NCBI RefSeq assembly: GCF_026967805.1
Contig: NZ_JAPVBG010000003.1
Location: 620,001 to 684,000 of the forward strand
Length of the DNA: 64,000 nucleotides
Direction: 5' to 3'
From: Blastococcus sp. VKM Ac-2987
Lineage (GTDB): Bacteria > Actinomycetota > Actinomycetes > Mycobacteriales > Geodermatophilaceae
The notes beneath the pieces were generated by a model. The model did not search any database. It worked only from the letters and a program-made list of their open reading frames with translations, and was not told the origin of the DNA. The translations under genes and the position numbers were made by a program. Of the stretch, positions 27,098 to 36,141 are shown piece after piece. How positions within the stretch are numbered: position 1 is the stretch's first letter; every line of letters begins with the position of its first letter.

Positions 27098-28006
27098 TCA
27101 GCCGACCCGGCGGCGGATCATGCCCTCCTGCGCGACGGTGGCGACCAGCCGGCCCGCCCGGTCGAACAGCCGGCCGCGGCAGAGCGTCCGGCCACCGCCG
27201 GCCCAGGTGCTCTCCTGGTCGTAGAGGAGCCACTCGTCGACGCGGGCCGGCTCGTGGAACCACACCGCGTGGTCCAGGCTGGCCGCGGCGACGCCCGGCG
27301 AGCCGATCATGGTGCCGTGCGGGGCCAGCGCGGTGCCGAGGAGGAGCATGTCCGAGGCGTAGGCGAGCCCGCAGCTGTGCGTCAGCGGGTCGTCCGGGAG
27401 GGGAGCACGGCTGCGCAGCCACATCTGCTGGTGCGGTGCCGCGCGCTCCCCGCGCACCGCGGTCAGCCGGGGGAGCTCGCCGACGAAGCGGAAGTCGAAC
27501 GCGTGCCGCGCGGCGAGCCAGCGGAGCCACTCCTGCGCCGGGCCGTCGGTCGAGTCCGTCACCTCCTCCAGCGTCGGGAGGTCCTCGGGCGCCGGTGCGT
27601 CGAGCTCCGGCAGCTGGTGCTGCCAGCCCTCCTCGGCCACCTGGAACGACGCGGTGAGCGTGAAGACCGCCCGGCCGTGCTGCTCGGCGACCACGGAGCG
27701 CGTCGTGTAGCTCCCGCCGTCCCGCACCGGGGTGACGGTGAGGTCGGTGGGCGCGGTGACGTCGCCGGGGCGCAGGAAGTGGCCGTGCAGGGAGTGGACG
27801 GCCCGCTCGGGCGGCACGGTGCGCCCGGCGGCGTGCAGGGCCTGCGCTGCCACGGCGCCCCCGAAGGCGTGGCCGGGGACGGCGCTGCGGGGACCGGCGC
27901 GGAACCGCTCCGGCCCGACGACGGCCAGGTCGAGCAGGTCCACCAACCCGCTGGTCCCTGTGGCGGTGCGGCCCAGGGGTGCCGGCGGATCGTCGTCGAT
28001 CCGCAT
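27098..28006 (-). CDS. tesB: Acyl-CoA thioesterase II (TesB-like)
   Basis: A 302-residue double-hotdog thioesterase that hydrolyses acyl-CoA to free acid and CoA. Family blocks are [38 protein letters not shown], and [25 protein letters not shown], which holds the catalytic Asp of the second hotdog. The C-terminal [27 protein letters not shown] is standard. The ATG at 28006 gives the usual family length and has a purine-rich GGGAAGAGG site upstream; another in-frame ATG at 28057 would add 17 residues. It follows WhiB on the same strand and precedes SelO, with 40 bases to the latter. Confidence 0.92.
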   Translation of the reverse strand: MRIDDDPPAPLGRTATGTSGLVDLLDLAVVGPERFRAGPRSAVPGHAFGGAVAAQALHAAGRTVPPERAVHSLHGHFLRPGDVTAPTDLTVTPVRDGGSYTTRSVVAEQHGRAVFTLTASFQVAEEGWQHQLPELDAPAPEDLPTLEEVTDSTDGPAQEWLRWLAARHAFDFRFVGELPRLTAVRGERAAPHQQMWLRSRAPLPDDPLTHSCGLAYASDMLLLGTALAPHGTMIGSPGVAAASLDHAVWFHEPARVDEWLLYDQESTWAGGGRTLCRGRLFDRAGRLVATVAQEGMIRRRVG

Positions 28007-28112
28007 CTCGTCGTCTGCCTCTTCCCGCCGGGGCCCGTAACGGGTCGATCGAATCATGCGCGGATCCGGGCCCTCACGGTCTCGGCGGGAGCCGGGCGCC
28101 CGGGCAGGGGCG

Positions 28113-28526
28113 TCAGGCGCTGATCGAGCTGCGGCGCTGCAGCCGCAGGCGGCGGCGCTCGCGCTCGGAGAGGCCGCCCCAGATGCCGAACCGCTCGTCG
28201 TTGGCGAGGGCGAACTCCAGGCACTCGGCACGCACGGGGCAGCCGGTGCACACCCGCTTGGCCTCCCGGGTGGAGCCGCCCTTGTCGGGGAAGAACGCCT
28301 CGGGGTCGGTCTCGGCGCACAGCGCGTCCTGCCGCCAGGCGGCCTCGCCCGCCGCCTCCTCGGTCCAGGCGGGCGCCTCGGGCCACGGGGAGCCGGCGCC
28401 CCGCTGCGGCGCGATCTCCCACTCCGGAGCGGCGGCCCACTCGGGCGCGGGGTGCGCGCCCCAGCCGGGAGACGGCTCGGTGGCGTCGTGGACGAGGGTC
28501 AGGGCGGGGCGGGAGAAGGAAGGCAC
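28113..28526 (-). CDS. WhiB-family iron-sulfur transcriptional regulator
   Basis: A 137-residue Wbl protein with the four iron-sulfur cysteines Cys70, Cys93, Cys96 and Cys102 in the pattern C-x22-C-x2-C-x5-C, followed by the GIWGGLSERERRRLR turn and a basic C-terminal helix for DNA contact. The sequence around the cysteines (AETDPEAFFPDKGGSTREAKRVC) is closest to the WhiB2/WhmD group, which controls septation and differentiation. The first 60 residues are a Trp/Pro/Ala-rich extension. The 183 bases upstream contain no motif I can name. Wbl proteins act by binding the principal sigma factor region 4. Confidence 0.93.
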   Translation of the reverse strand: MPSFSRPALTLVHDATEPSPGWGAHPAPEWAAAPEWEIAPQRGAGSPWPEAPAWTEEAAGEAAWRQDALCAETDPEAFFPDKGGSTREAKRVCTGCPVRAECLEFALANDERFGIWGGLSERERRRLRLQRRSSISA

Positions 28527-28709
28527 GGGAAGCTCCTCGGGGGTCGTGGGACACGACGGGTGACGGACCGGTACGGGCCGACTGCTGTGGGTGACGTTAC
28601 GGACCCGGCGGGCGGGTCGGCACCGGCAACAACCGGACGAAACAGGCCCGGTTCGTTGGTGACATCTGCCCGGGTCGACGGCCGGGGCCGGCGTCGGCGC
28701 GGCACCCGG

Positions 28710-29345
28710 TCACTCCTCCTCGCGCCACCGGCGGCCTGGCGGGAACGGCGCGTTCACGTCGAAGTGGACCCCGAGCATCCGGATGGTGAAGCACAGCAGG
28801 GCCGCTCCCACGGTGGCCGCGGGTCCCCGGACGTCGAGCAGCTCCGGAACGACGACGGCGGTCGCCCCGACGATCGCCGGTACCGCGTACAGCCCGCTGC
28901 TGAGCACCGACGGCACCTGGCGGATGAGCACGTCGCGCAGCGTGCCGCCACCCACGGCGGTGATCCCGCCGACGACGACCGCCTGGGCCGGGCCGAAGCC
29001 GAGGTCGAGCGCCTTGAGGGCGCCGGTGACGGCGAAGAGGCTCAGGCCGGCGGCGTCGAGCACGTTGATCGCGCCGTAGATCCGCTCCAGGTAGTGGCCG
29101 GTGGAGAAGGCGATCAACCCGCCGGCCGCAGCCACCGCGAGGTACCGCCAGTCGACGAAGGTGGCCGGTGGGAGGGCGCCGAGGAGGACGTCGCGGATCG
29201 TGCCGCCACCGAGCGCGGTGGTCATGCCGAGCGTGACCACGCCGACGATGTCCAGCCGGGTCGAGCGGACGGCGATCAGCGCTCCGTTGAGGGCGAAGGC
29301 GAACGTGCCCACGAGGTCGAGGACCAGCAGCACCGTGGTGGGCAC
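28710..29345 (-). CDS. Trimeric intracellular cation (TRIC) channel family protein
   Basis: A 211-residue protein with seven membrane helices built from two homologous halves (UPF0126/YicG, TRIC-type). Each half has the Gly-rich GGGT-R-D motif: TLGMTTALGGGTIRDVLLG and GGITAVGGGTLRDVLIRQVP. The half-repeats begin VLDLVGTFAFALNGALIAV and VLDAAGLSLFAVTGALKAL. Prokaryotic TRIC proteins conduct K+ or Na+. The GTG at 29345 is chosen because it begins the first helix; the preceding in-frame residues are Arg/Pro-rich. Confidence 0.9.
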   Translation of the reverse strand: MPTTVLLVLDLVGTFAFALNGALIAVRSTRLDIVGVVTLGMTTALGGGTIRDVLLGALPPATFVDWRYLAVAAAGGLIAFSTGHYLERIYGAINVLDAAGLSLFAVTGALKALDLGFGPAQAVVVGGITAVGGGTLRDVLIRQVPSVLSSGLYAVPAIVGATAVVVPELLDVRGPAATVGAALLCFTIRMLGVHFDVNAPFPPGRRWREEE

Positions 29346-29455
29346 GTGGCGCGTCGTTCCTCCCTGCCGGGGACCGCGGGGTCGCGGTCGGCTCACTCTG
29401 CCGGACGGCTCGTCCACCGGGTCGACCGACCGGATCGGCCGTCTACCGTGCCGGC

Positions 29456-29857
29456 ATGACGTCGGCCGCCCGGACCGCTGCCCGCCTGCTGCTCGGCGCG
29501 GCCATGGTGGGGGCGGGCGTGCTGCACCTGACGGTCCAGCGGCAGGAGTTCCAGGCCCAGGTGCCGGGATGGTTCCCGGTCGACGCGGACCTGACGGTGC
29601 TCGTCTCGGGCGTCGTCGAGATCGTGCTGGGGGCGGCGTTCATCGCGCTGCCGGGACGGCGCCGGACCGTCGGTGCGCTGCTGGCGGCGTTCTTCGTGGT
29701 GGTCTTCCCGGGCAACGTCGCCCAGTACCTCGAGGGCACCGATGCCTTCGGCCTCGACACCGATCGCGAGCGCCTGGCCCGGTTGTTCTTCCAGCCGGTG
29801 CTCGTGCTCTGGGCGCTGTTCGGTGGCGGCTGGCTGCGCCGCCCCCGGCGCGGCTGA
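29456..29857 (+). CDS. DoxX-like small membrane protein
   Basis: A 133-residue protein with four membrane helices in the DoxX/DUF4267-like arrangement: RLLLGAAMVGAGVLHLTVQ, an amphipathic loop QVPGWFPVDADLTVLVSGVVEIVLGAAFIALPG, AALLAAFFVVVFPGNVAQYLEG, and a last helix PVLVLWALFGGGWLRR. The HL...QVP...PGN pattern is characteristic of this subgroup, whose role is unknown; other DoxX proteins work with thiosulfate or thiol redox enzymes. It is divergent from the TRIC channel gene and converges on the helicase gene. Confidence 0.75.
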   Translation: MTSAARTAARLLLGAAMVGAGVLHLTVQRQEFQAQVPGWFPVDADLTVLVSGVVEIVLGAAFIALPGRRRTVGALLAAFFVVVFPGNVAQYLEGTDAFGLDTDRERLARLFFQPVLVLWALFGGGWLRRPRRG

Positions 29858-29878
29858 CCCGGCCGCCGGGCGGGGGAG

Positions 29879-31681
29879 TCAGCCCCGGCGGGTGCGTCCC
29901 CGCGGCCCGCCCTGCCGGCTCCCCGGCGCGCGCCCGGCCGCCCGGCCCGCCGTCCGCCGGCCACCGGGGCGGCGGTCCCGGTCGCCGCCGGGCCGGCCGG
30001 CGGGGGCGCTGCACGGCCGGCAGGTGGTGAACCAGGGCGCGATCGCGCTGCCGCACTCCACGCACTTGCCCGACCTGCCCAGGGAGATGGCGTCGGGCAG
30101 CAGCTCGGTGATCATCTCGGCGCACTCCTCCTCGACCCACGCGGCGTCGTCGCTGTCCAGACCGGCGACCCCGGGGAACTGGCGGAGCAGCGTCTGCGCG
30201 TCGCGGGCGGCGGCGGCTGCCTGCTCGAACTCCTCGACCCCGCCGCCGCGCGGGACGTCGGGCAGCACGGTCTCCGGCAGCACGGGCAGGCCGACGGAGT
30301 GCCGGAGCGCCGCCTGGGCGAGGGTGAGCCAGCGGGTGCGGCGCGGCGGGTTGTAGTCGATGGCCAGGTTGACCAGCCGCCAGACGGTGTCCAGGTCGCC
30401 GGCCGCGCCGAGCGGTCCGCGCAGCAGGGGCAGCAGGGCGTGCACCCGCAGGATCAGGCTGGTCACGTCATCGGGGGTCATCGCGTGGTCGCGGGTGGCG
30501 GCGCGCGCCCACGCCATCCAGCGGGTCAGCGCCTCGGGCAGGTCGACGGCCTCCATGGCGCCCAGGTCGGCCAGCTCCGGCCGCAGCCGCGGCGCGCGCT
30601 TGGGCAGGTCGCTCATCGCGTCGCCGCGGGCGACCGCCGCACCGGTGGCCAGGACGCCCGGATCGGGCCGCAGGCCGGTGACGCCGGTGAGGACCCCGAC
30701 GGTGCCGTGCCCGGTGAGCCCGTAGCGCCCGGCCCGGCCGGCGATCTGGGCGGTCTCCCAGCTCCGCAGCGGCCGCACCTGGGCGCCGTCGAACTTCGTG
30801 GTCTCGGCGAACAGCACGGTGGTGGCCGGCACGTTGATCCCGTGCCCGATGACGTCGGTGGTGACCAGCACGTCCACCTCGCCCTGGGTGAACCGCTCGA
30901 TGACCTCGCGCCGGGTGGCCGGGGGCAGCGCGCCGTACAGCACGCCGACCTTGCCCGGCCGGTGCTGGTCCAGCTCGGCCGCGGCGGCGTAGACGGTCTT
31001 GCGGGAGAACGCGACGACCAGCGTCTGCGGCCGGACGTCGGCCGGGCGCACCGGCGTGCGCAGGACGTCGAGGCGGGAGAGCCGCTTGTGGTTGACGACC
31101 GTGACGTGCTCGGCGTCGGAGACCAGCGGCTTGAGGAGCAGGTAGGCCTCGGCCGCCGAGATCAGGTGCATCTCCCGGTACTCGCCGGTGAGCAGCAGCC
31201 GCGCCCAGTGGTGGCCCCGGTCGGGATCGGCGATCCAGTGCGACTCGTCCAGGACGAGCAGCTCCCCGCGCATCGGGGCCTTCTCGACCGTGCAGCAGAC
31301 GATGGGGGCGAAGGGGTCGATCTCCTCCTCGCCGGTGGACAGGCCCACCGTGCCCGGCGGCAGCACCGCGGAGAGCTTGGCGTAGGCCTCGTGGGCGAGC
31401 TGGCGGAGCGGGGCCGCGTAGACGCCGGACCCGTTCGCCGCGAGGGCCTGCAGCGACTCGTAGGTCTTGCCCGAGTTGGTCGGCCCGAGGTGGAACACGA
31501 CCTCGGCCGGCCGGGTGGCGCGGATCGGCAGCGCCGGGGCAGCGCCCTCGACCCAGCTCTCCTGGGCCCGCCGCTCCTCGCGGGCAGCGGCGCGGTCGGG
31601 CCGGCGGTCCTCCGGACGGCGGGTGGCCGAGCGCTCCCGGCGTCGCGAGGTGGCGGCGGGCTGCGGGTCCTGCTGGGACAA
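29879..31681 (-). CDS. SUV3-like DExH RNA helicase with C-terminal zinc ribbon
   Basis: A 600-residue superfamily 2 helicase like mitochondrial SUV3. Residues 1-50 are a basic disordered tail. Walker A is HLGPTNSGKTYESLQAL, Walker B VLDESHW (DESH), motif III-like LISAAEAYLLL, then the second RecA domain with VAFSRKTVYA, VLVTTDVIGHGINVPA (motif V) and QIAGRAGRYG (motif VI). A C-terminal CVECG-x10-CRPC zinc ribbon and a very basic Gly/Arg tail follow, likely RNA-binding. A TTG start at 31681 is assigned because a GAAGGA ribosome site lies exactly six bases before it and no suitable ATG exists. It probably unwinds structured RNA during decay or rRNA maturation. Confidence 0.82.
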   Translation of the reverse strand: MSQQDPQPAATSRRRERSATRRPEDRRPDRAAAREERRAQESWVEGAAPALPIRATRPAEVVFHLGPTNSGKTYESLQALAANGSGVYAAPLRQLAHEAYAKLSAVLPPGTVGLSTGEEEIDPFAPIVCCTVEKAPMRGELLVLDESHWIADPDRGHHWARLLLTGEYREMHLISAAEAYLLLKPLVSDAEHVTVVNHKRLSRLDVLRTPVRPADVRPQTLVVAFSRKTVYAAAAELDQHRPGKVGVLYGALPPATRREVIERFTQGEVDVLVTTDVIGHGINVPATTVLFAETTKFDGAQVRPLRSWETAQIAGRAGRYGLTGHGTVGVLTGVTGLRPDPGVLATGAAVARGDAMSDLPKRAPRLRPELADLGAMEAVDLPEALTRWMAWARAATRDHAMTPDDVTSLILRVHALLPLLRGPLGAAGDLDTVWRLVNLAIDYNPPRRTRWLTLAQAALRHSVGLPVLPETVLPDVPRGGGVEEFEQAAAAARDAQTLLRQFPGVAGLDSDDAAWVEEECAEMITELLPDAISLGRSGKCVECGSAIAPWFTTCRPCSAPAGRPGGDRDRRPGGRRTAGRAAGRAPGSRQGGPRGRTRRG

Positions 31682-31850
31682 ACGACGTCCTTCGGTGGGG
31701 AAAGGCTGGCGTGCTCGGTCGACGTCCCTGTGGACGGACCGTCGCACAGCCAACACCGACGGCCGTCGATCCATGCCCCCGGGGTCGCCCGCGCGTCGCC
31801 CGGGGGCTGCCCGGCCTGCGTGAGCGGCCGACACTGCCTAGCCTCCGGAG

Positions 31851-32726
31851 GTGCCCGGAGCGCCGTTCCCGACCGTCCTCGCGGCCGACGACGCCCCGCT
31901 GGTGACCGACCCCATCACCTGGCAGGAAGCCGTGCTGGCGCTGTCGGTCTTCCTCCTGGGCCTGGTGGCGGCGGTCGTGGTGCGCCGCGTGATGGTCCGG
32001 GCGATCGACCGCGAGGGCAGCCGCCACGTCGGCCTCGTGGTCGGGCGCTTCGTCAGCGTGGTCGTCGCGGCGGTCGCGGCGGTCTACGCCCTGGACCTGC
32101 TCGGCGTGAGCATCGGACCGCTGGTGGGTGCGCTGGGCGTGGGCGGCATCGCCATCGCCTTCGCCGCCCAGGACATCCTGCAGAACTTCGTCGCCGGCGT
32201 GCTGCTCCAGGTGCGGCGCCCGTTCCGCGTCGGGGAGCAGATCGGCAGCGGCGACCACGAGGGGGTGGTCGCGGACGTCAACCTGCGCACCACGGTGCTC
32301 AGCACCTACGACGGCCTCGTCGTCTACCTGCCCAACGCCGAGGTGCTGAAGAACCCGATCACCAACTACACGCGGACGCCGGTGAGCCGGACGTCGCTCA
32401 CCGTGGGGCTGCCCTACGACGCGGACCTGGAGCGGGCCCGGCAGGTGCTCCTGCAGGCCTGCGCGGAGGCCGAGGGCGTCGAGTCGAGCCCGCCGCCGGA
32501 GGTCTGGGTGGAGGAGTTCGGCGAGTCCTCCATCAACGTGGCGGTGCGCTACTGGCACCCGGCCGACATCGCCAGCCGCTGGCGGGTGCGCAGCGCGGTC
32601 GCCGTCTCGCTCAAGGGGGCGCTGGACGCGGCCGGGATCGAGATCCCCTTCCCGCAGCGGGTGCTCTGGTTCCCGCCCGACCGCGACGCCGGCGCCCCGG
32701 AGGGGGACGGGAGCGGCGAGCGCTGA
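31851..32726 (+). CDS. MscS-family mechanosensitive ion channel
   Basis: A 291-residue small-conductance mechanosensitive channel. Two membrane helices (about 20-45 and 62-85) lead to the pore helix TM3 with the Gly/Ala pattern ALGVGGIAIAFAAQDILQNFVAGVLL (residues 97-122). The beta domain (RRPFRVGEQIGSGDHEGVVADVNLRTTVLSTYDGLVVYLPNAEVLKNPITNYT) and the C-terminal alpha/beta domain follow normally. It releases solutes on hypo-osmotic shock. A strong hairpin separates it from the convergent MMPL gene. Confidence 0.93.
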   Translation: MPGAPFPTVLAADDAPLVTDPITWQEAVLALSVFLLGLVAAVVVRRVMVRAIDREGSRHVGLVVGRFVSVVVAAVAAVYALDLLGVSIGPLVGALGVGGIAIAFAAQDILQNFVAGVLLQVRRPFRVGEQIGSGDHEGVVADVNLRTTVLSTYDGLVVYLPNAEVLKNPITNYTRTPVSRTSLTVGLPYDADLERARQVLLQACAEAEGVESSPPPEVWVEEFGESSINVAVRYWHPADIASRWRVRSAVAVSLKGALDAAGIEIPFPQRVLWFPPDRDAGAPEGDGSGER

Positions 32727-32743
32727 GGTGTCACCGGACGGAC

Positions 32744-32782
32744 GGCGCACGCCCCGCCCCCCGGGGGGACGGGCCGTGCGCC
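32744..32782. terminator. Bidirectional terminator between MscS and MMPL genes
   Basis: GGCGCACG (32744-32751) pairs with CGTGCGCC (32775-32782), and the inner C- and G-runs extend the stem to about 17 base pairs with two mismatches. It fills the 68-base gap between the convergent genes. Confidence 0.7.
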
Positions 32783-32794
32783 GGTGCGGTGCGG

Positions 32795-34990
32795 TCAGGC
32801 GCGGGTGGCGCCCACCGGCTCGCGGTCCCGGGCGGGGGTGGCGCCCTTCTCCAGGGCGGCACCCTCGACGTCCAGCACGGGCAGCCACCGCAGCCAGCGC
32901 GGCAGCCACCAGGCCCGCTCGCCGAGCAGCGCGAGCGCGGCCGGCACGAGCACCATCCGGACGACGAAGGCGTCGAACAGGATGCCCGCCGCGAGCGCGA
33001 ACGCGATCGACTTGATCGTGGCCTCACCCGCGGGCACGAAGCCGGCGAACACCGAGAACATGATCAGCGCCGCGGCGACGACGACCGGGGCCGCGTGGCC
33101 GAAGCCGGTGCGGATCGACTGCAGCGGGCGGGTGCCGTGGCTGTGCGCCTCGTGCATCCGGGACACCAGGAAGATCTGGTAGTCCATCGCCAGGCCGAAC
33201 AGGATGCCGATCACCAGGATCGGGGTGAGGCTGATCAACGGGCCGGTGCTGTCCAGGTTGACCGCGTCGGCCAGCCAGCCCCACTGGAACACCGCGACGG
33301 TGGCGCCGAGCGCGGCGCCGATGGTGAGCAGGAAGCCCAGCACGCCGACCAGCGGCACCAGCAGCGAGCGGAACACCAGCACGAGCAGCACCAGCGCCAG
33401 GCCCACCACGAGCGCCAGGTAGACCGGCAGCGCCTCGTCCAGGCTCTGGGCGACGTCCACGCTCACCGCCGTCTGGCCGGTGACGTAGGCGTCGATGCCG
33501 TCCACGCCGGCGAGCTGGCCGCGCAGGTCGGCGACGAGCTGCTCGGTCGCCGGGTCGGTCGGGCCCGAGCCGGGGATGACGGTGAGCAGCGCCGCCGTGT
33601 CGTCGGCGTTCGGCACCGGCGGGGTGACCAGCGCGACGTCGCCGAGGTCGCCGATCGGGCCGGCGGCCTGGCCGGCGGCGCCGGAGGCACCCTCGCCCTC
33701 GAACAGGATGGTGATCGGGCCGTTGAAGCCCGGCCCGAAGCCGTCGGACAGCAGCTCCTGCGCGCGGGCCTGGGTGGAGTCCTCGGGCGGGGTCTGCACC
33801 AGCGTCGTCTGCATCGAGAAGAACGGGATGGCGATCACGCCGAGGACGACGACGGTCAGGAGCAGGGAGAGCACGCGGCGGTGGGTGACCGTGGTGGCCC
33901 ACCCGGCGAGGAAGCCCCGCCCGCCGGCCGGCGCGGCGGTGGCCGCGGTCGCCGACCGGGCCTCGGCGCGGTGCTTGCGGGGGAGGGCGCGGTGGCCGAG
34001 GAAGCCCAGGACGGCCGGCACCAGGGTGAGCGCCACGAGGACCGCGACGACGATGGTCAGCGCGGCGGCGACACCCATCTGCGTCAGGAACGGGATGCCG
34101 ACGACGAAGAGGCCGGCCAGGGCGATGACCACGGTCAGGCCCGCGGTGACGACGGCGGAGCCCGCGGTGCCCACGGCGGTGGCGATGGCCGTGCCGACGT
34201 CGGAGCCGTGCCGCAGCTCCTGGCGGTACCGCGTGACGATGAAGAGCGCGTAGTCGATGCCGACGGCGAGGCCGAGCATCGCGGCCAGGGTCGGGGTGGT
34301 CGAGGAGAGCTCGATGAACCCGGTGGCGATGGTGACGCCCAGGACGCCGATGCCCACCCCGACGAGCGCGGTCAGCAGGTTCAGGCCGGCGACCGCCAGC
34401 GCGCCGTAGGTGACGGCGAGGACGACCAGGGCGACGACGACGCCGATGGCCTCCGTGGGCCCGCCGACGTGCGGCGCCTCCTGCGTCGCCTCGCCGGCGG
34501 CCTCGACCGTCCACCCGCCGTCGCGGGCCTCGGCGACGGCGTCGAGCAGCGCCTCCTGCTGCTCGGGGGTCACCTCGCCGGGTGCGGCGTCGTAGGTGAC
34601 GGTGCTGTAGGCCGTCGTCTGCTGCGCGTTGACCGACGGGGCGGCCGGGTCGAGCGGGTTCGTGGCCGAGACCACGCCGGGCAGCTCGGCCAGCTCGGCG
34701 ACCAGCTGCCCCAGCGCGCCGGCGTTCTCCGGGGTGGTCAGGGTCTGGCCGTCCGGGGCCTGCACGACCACGCGGGCGGAGGCGCCCTCACCGCCGGCGC
34801 CGAACTCCTCGCCGATCCGGTCCAGGGCGATGGTGGACTCCTGGCCCGGGATGGAGAAGCTGCTCGACGTCTCCCCGCCCAGGGTGACCGCACCCACGCC
34901 GCCGCCGACGAGGAGGACCAGCCAGACGGCCACCACGGACAGCCGGTGCCGGTGCGAGAAGGCACCGATCCGGGACAACAGCACAGCCAT
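32795..34990 (-). CDS. MMPL-family RND transporter
   Basis: A 731-residue inner-membrane transporter of the MmpL/HAE2 type with two repeats of one plus five helices. The first helix (RLSVVAVWLVLLVGGGVGAVTLG) is followed by a periplasmic loop of about 130 residues, then helices holding the proton-relay Asp in GLAVGIDYALFIVTRYRQEL and, in the second half, FGLAMDYQIFLVSRMHEAH. It exports lipids or hydrophobic drugs; length and lack of a third large loop suggest a drug/fatty-acid efflux type. It starts six bases after the TetR stop, so the pair is one operon controlled by that TetR. Confidence 0.93.
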   Translation of the reverse strand: MAVLLSRIGAFSHRHRLSVVAVWLVLLVGGGVGAVTLGGETSSSFSIPGQESTIALDRIGEEFGAGGEGASARVVVQAPDGQTLTTPENAGALGQLVAELAELPGVVSATNPLDPAAPSVNAQQTTAYSTVTYDAAPGEVTPEQQEALLDAVAEARDGGWTVEAAGEATQEAPHVGGPTEAIGVVVALVVLAVTYGALAVAGLNLLTALVGVGIGVLGVTIATGFIELSSTTPTLAAMLGLAVGIDYALFIVTRYRQELRHGSDVGTAIATAVGTAGSAVVTAGLTVVIALAGLFVVGIPFLTQMGVAAALTIVVAVLVALTLVPAVLGFLGHRALPRKHRAEARSATAATAAPAGGRGFLAGWATTVTHRRVLSLLLTVVVLGVIAIPFFSMQTTLVQTPPEDSTQARAQELLSDGFGPGFNGPITILFEGEGASGAAGQAAGPIGDLGDVALVTPPVPNADDTAALLTVIPGSGPTDPATEQLVADLRGQLAGVDGIDAYVTGQTAVSVDVAQSLDEALPVYLALVVGLALVLLVLVFRSLLVPLVGVLGFLLTIGAALGATVAVFQWGWLADAVNLDSTGPLISLTPILVIGILFGLAMDYQIFLVSRMHEAHSHGTRPLQSIRTGFGHAAPVVVAAALIMFSVFAGFVPAGEATIKSIAFALAAGILFDAFVVRMVLVPAALALLGERAWWLPRWLRWLPVLDVEGAALEKGATPARDREPVGATRA

Positions 34991-34996
34991 GCGGGA

Positions 34997-35602
34997 TCAG
35001 ACCTCTACCTGGTGGGGGACGGGAAGAGCAGCGCCGGGCCGGGAGTGGCCGAGTGCGTCGAAGCAGGTGGCGACGATGGCGGCCCGCCAGGTGGCCGGCT
35101 CGTCCTGGGCGTGCGCCGCCAGGGTGAGGACGGCGAGCGCGGACAGCGCCCCGATGGCGCGGATGGCCCGCTCGGAGACCGGCGCCCCCGGCGGGACGCC
35201 GAACGCCTCGAGCGCCGCGGCGCCGGCGGCGTCCATCGCGGACTCGTCGCAGCCTGAGCCGGAGCCGCCCTGGGTCAGCGGGGTGAGCAGCAGGGCGACC
35301 ACGCCGGGGTGGTCGAAGGCGATGTCGACCAGGACGTCGATGGCGCGCCGGTCGCGGTCCGCGCCGAGGGGGAGGTCGCGCACCTGGGCCAGGACGCGCT
35401 GCCCGAGCGTGCCCGCCTGGGCGAGCACTGCGTCGTACAGCGCTTCCTTGCTCGGGAAGTGGTGCAGCAGGCCGGCCTTGGAGAGCCCGACGGCGTCGGC
35501 GATGTCCTGCAGGGAGGTCTTGGTGAACCCGCGGCGGGCGAAGAGCGCGGCGGCGCGGTCGAGGATGTCGTCGTCGGCCTGCTGCCGGAACGGTCGCGCC
35601 AT
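34997..35602 (-). CDS. TetR/AcrR-family repressor of the MMPL operon
   Basis: A 201-residue TetR regulator. The DNA-binding domain (residues 8-55) reads DDILDRAAALFARRGFTKTSLQDIADAVGLSKAGLLHHFPSKEALYDAVL, with the helix-turn-helix at TSLQDIADAVGLSKAGLLHHF. The ligand domain is Ala/Leu-rich and unassigned. It is the first gene of the operon with the MMPL transporter and is preceded by two palindromes that are its likely operators, so autoregulation with derepression by the exported substrate is the natural model. Confidence 0.92.
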   Translation of the reverse strand: MARPFRQQADDDILDRAAALFARRGFTKTSLQDIADAVGLSKAGLLHHFPSKEALYDAVLAQAGTLGQRVLAQVRDLPLGADRDRRAIDVLVDIAFDHPGVVALLLTPLTQGGSGSGCDESAMDAAGAAALEAFGVPPGAPVSERAIRAIGALSALAVLTLAAHAQDEPATWRAAIVATCFDALGHSRPGAALPVPHQVEV

Positions 35603-35624
35603 GGCGACCAGGGTACGGCCGCGC

Positions 35625-35662
35625 CCGACCGGATCGGTAGGTTAGCCGACCGGATCGGTCGG
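35625..35662. promoter_or_regulatory. Tandem TetR operators
   Basis: CCGACC-GGATC-GGTCGG (35646-35662) is a perfect palindrome, and CCGACC-GGATC-GGTAGG (35625-35641) is the same site with one change. Their centres are 21 bases apart, two helical turns, and the nearer one lies 23 bases upstream of the TetR start. The form matches common TetR operators of the ACCGACCGGTCGGT type. Confidence 0.75.
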
Positions 35663-35751
35663 TGGATCTTCGTCACACCAGTCGGGACCGTCGGTCGACC
35701 TCGCCCCCCGCTCCCGGCCGGCTGCCGACGGGGCAGCCGGCCGGCGACGGG

Positions 35752-36141
35752 TCAGGGCTTGACGGCGAGCACAGGGCGGTCGGCCTCCAGCAGGATCCGC
35801 TGGGCGCTGCTGCCCATCAGGAGCTTGCCGACGGGGGAGCGGCGGCGCAGCCCGATCACGATCACCGAGGCGTCGACCTCACGCGCGACCCGGAGCACCT
35901 CGTCGCCGGCGTCGCCGTCGTGCGAGGTCTGGCGCAGGTCCAGCGCCACGTCGTCGGCCGCCGCGCGCTGGGTCATCTGCCCCACCGCGTCGTCGGGGGC
36001 GACCTCGGTGCTCACCGGCGCGCCGCTCCGGGCGGTGTTGACCACCACCAGCGGTTCCGAGCGCCGCCGCGCCTCCTGCAGCCCGGCGGTGAAGGCGGCC
36101 TCGCCCGCGGGGGTGGGCAGGTATCCGACCAGGACGGTCAT
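35752..36141 (-). CDS. Universal stress protein, single domain
   Basis: A 129-residue UspA protein: MTVLVGYLPTPAGEAAF, VVVNTARSG, the helix with VLRVAREVDASVIVIGLRRRSPVGKLLMGSSAQRILLEADRPVLAVKP. The nucleotide-binding signature G-2x-G-9x-G-S is altered: the first Gly is present (IGLRRRSPVGKLLMGSSAQ) but the second is replaced by Arg, as in the non-canonical group with S-P-V-G-K. A ribosome site GGAGGAG five bases before the ATG fixes the start. It is a stand-alone gene and lacks the DosR-like box seen at the other Usp gene. Confidence 0.88.
   Translation of the reverse strand: MTVLVGYLPTPAGEAAFTAGLQEARRRSEPLVVVNTARSGAPVSTEVAPDDAVGQMTQRAAADDVALDLRQTSHDGDAGDEVLRVAREVDASVIVIGLRRRSPVGKLLMGSSAQRILLEADRPVLAVKP

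Noticed and set aside
28527..28709. Promoter or riboswitch upstream of whiB
   Set aside because: No recognisable -10/-35 pair, repeat or conserved RNA block could be supported in the gap.
30299..35257. A 1652-codon open frame on the plus strand, antisense to the helicase and MMPL genes and crossing the MscS gene
   Set aside because: Low-complexity Gly/Arg/Val-rich product with no domain; a typical shadow frame in high-GC DNA across genes with strong family matches.
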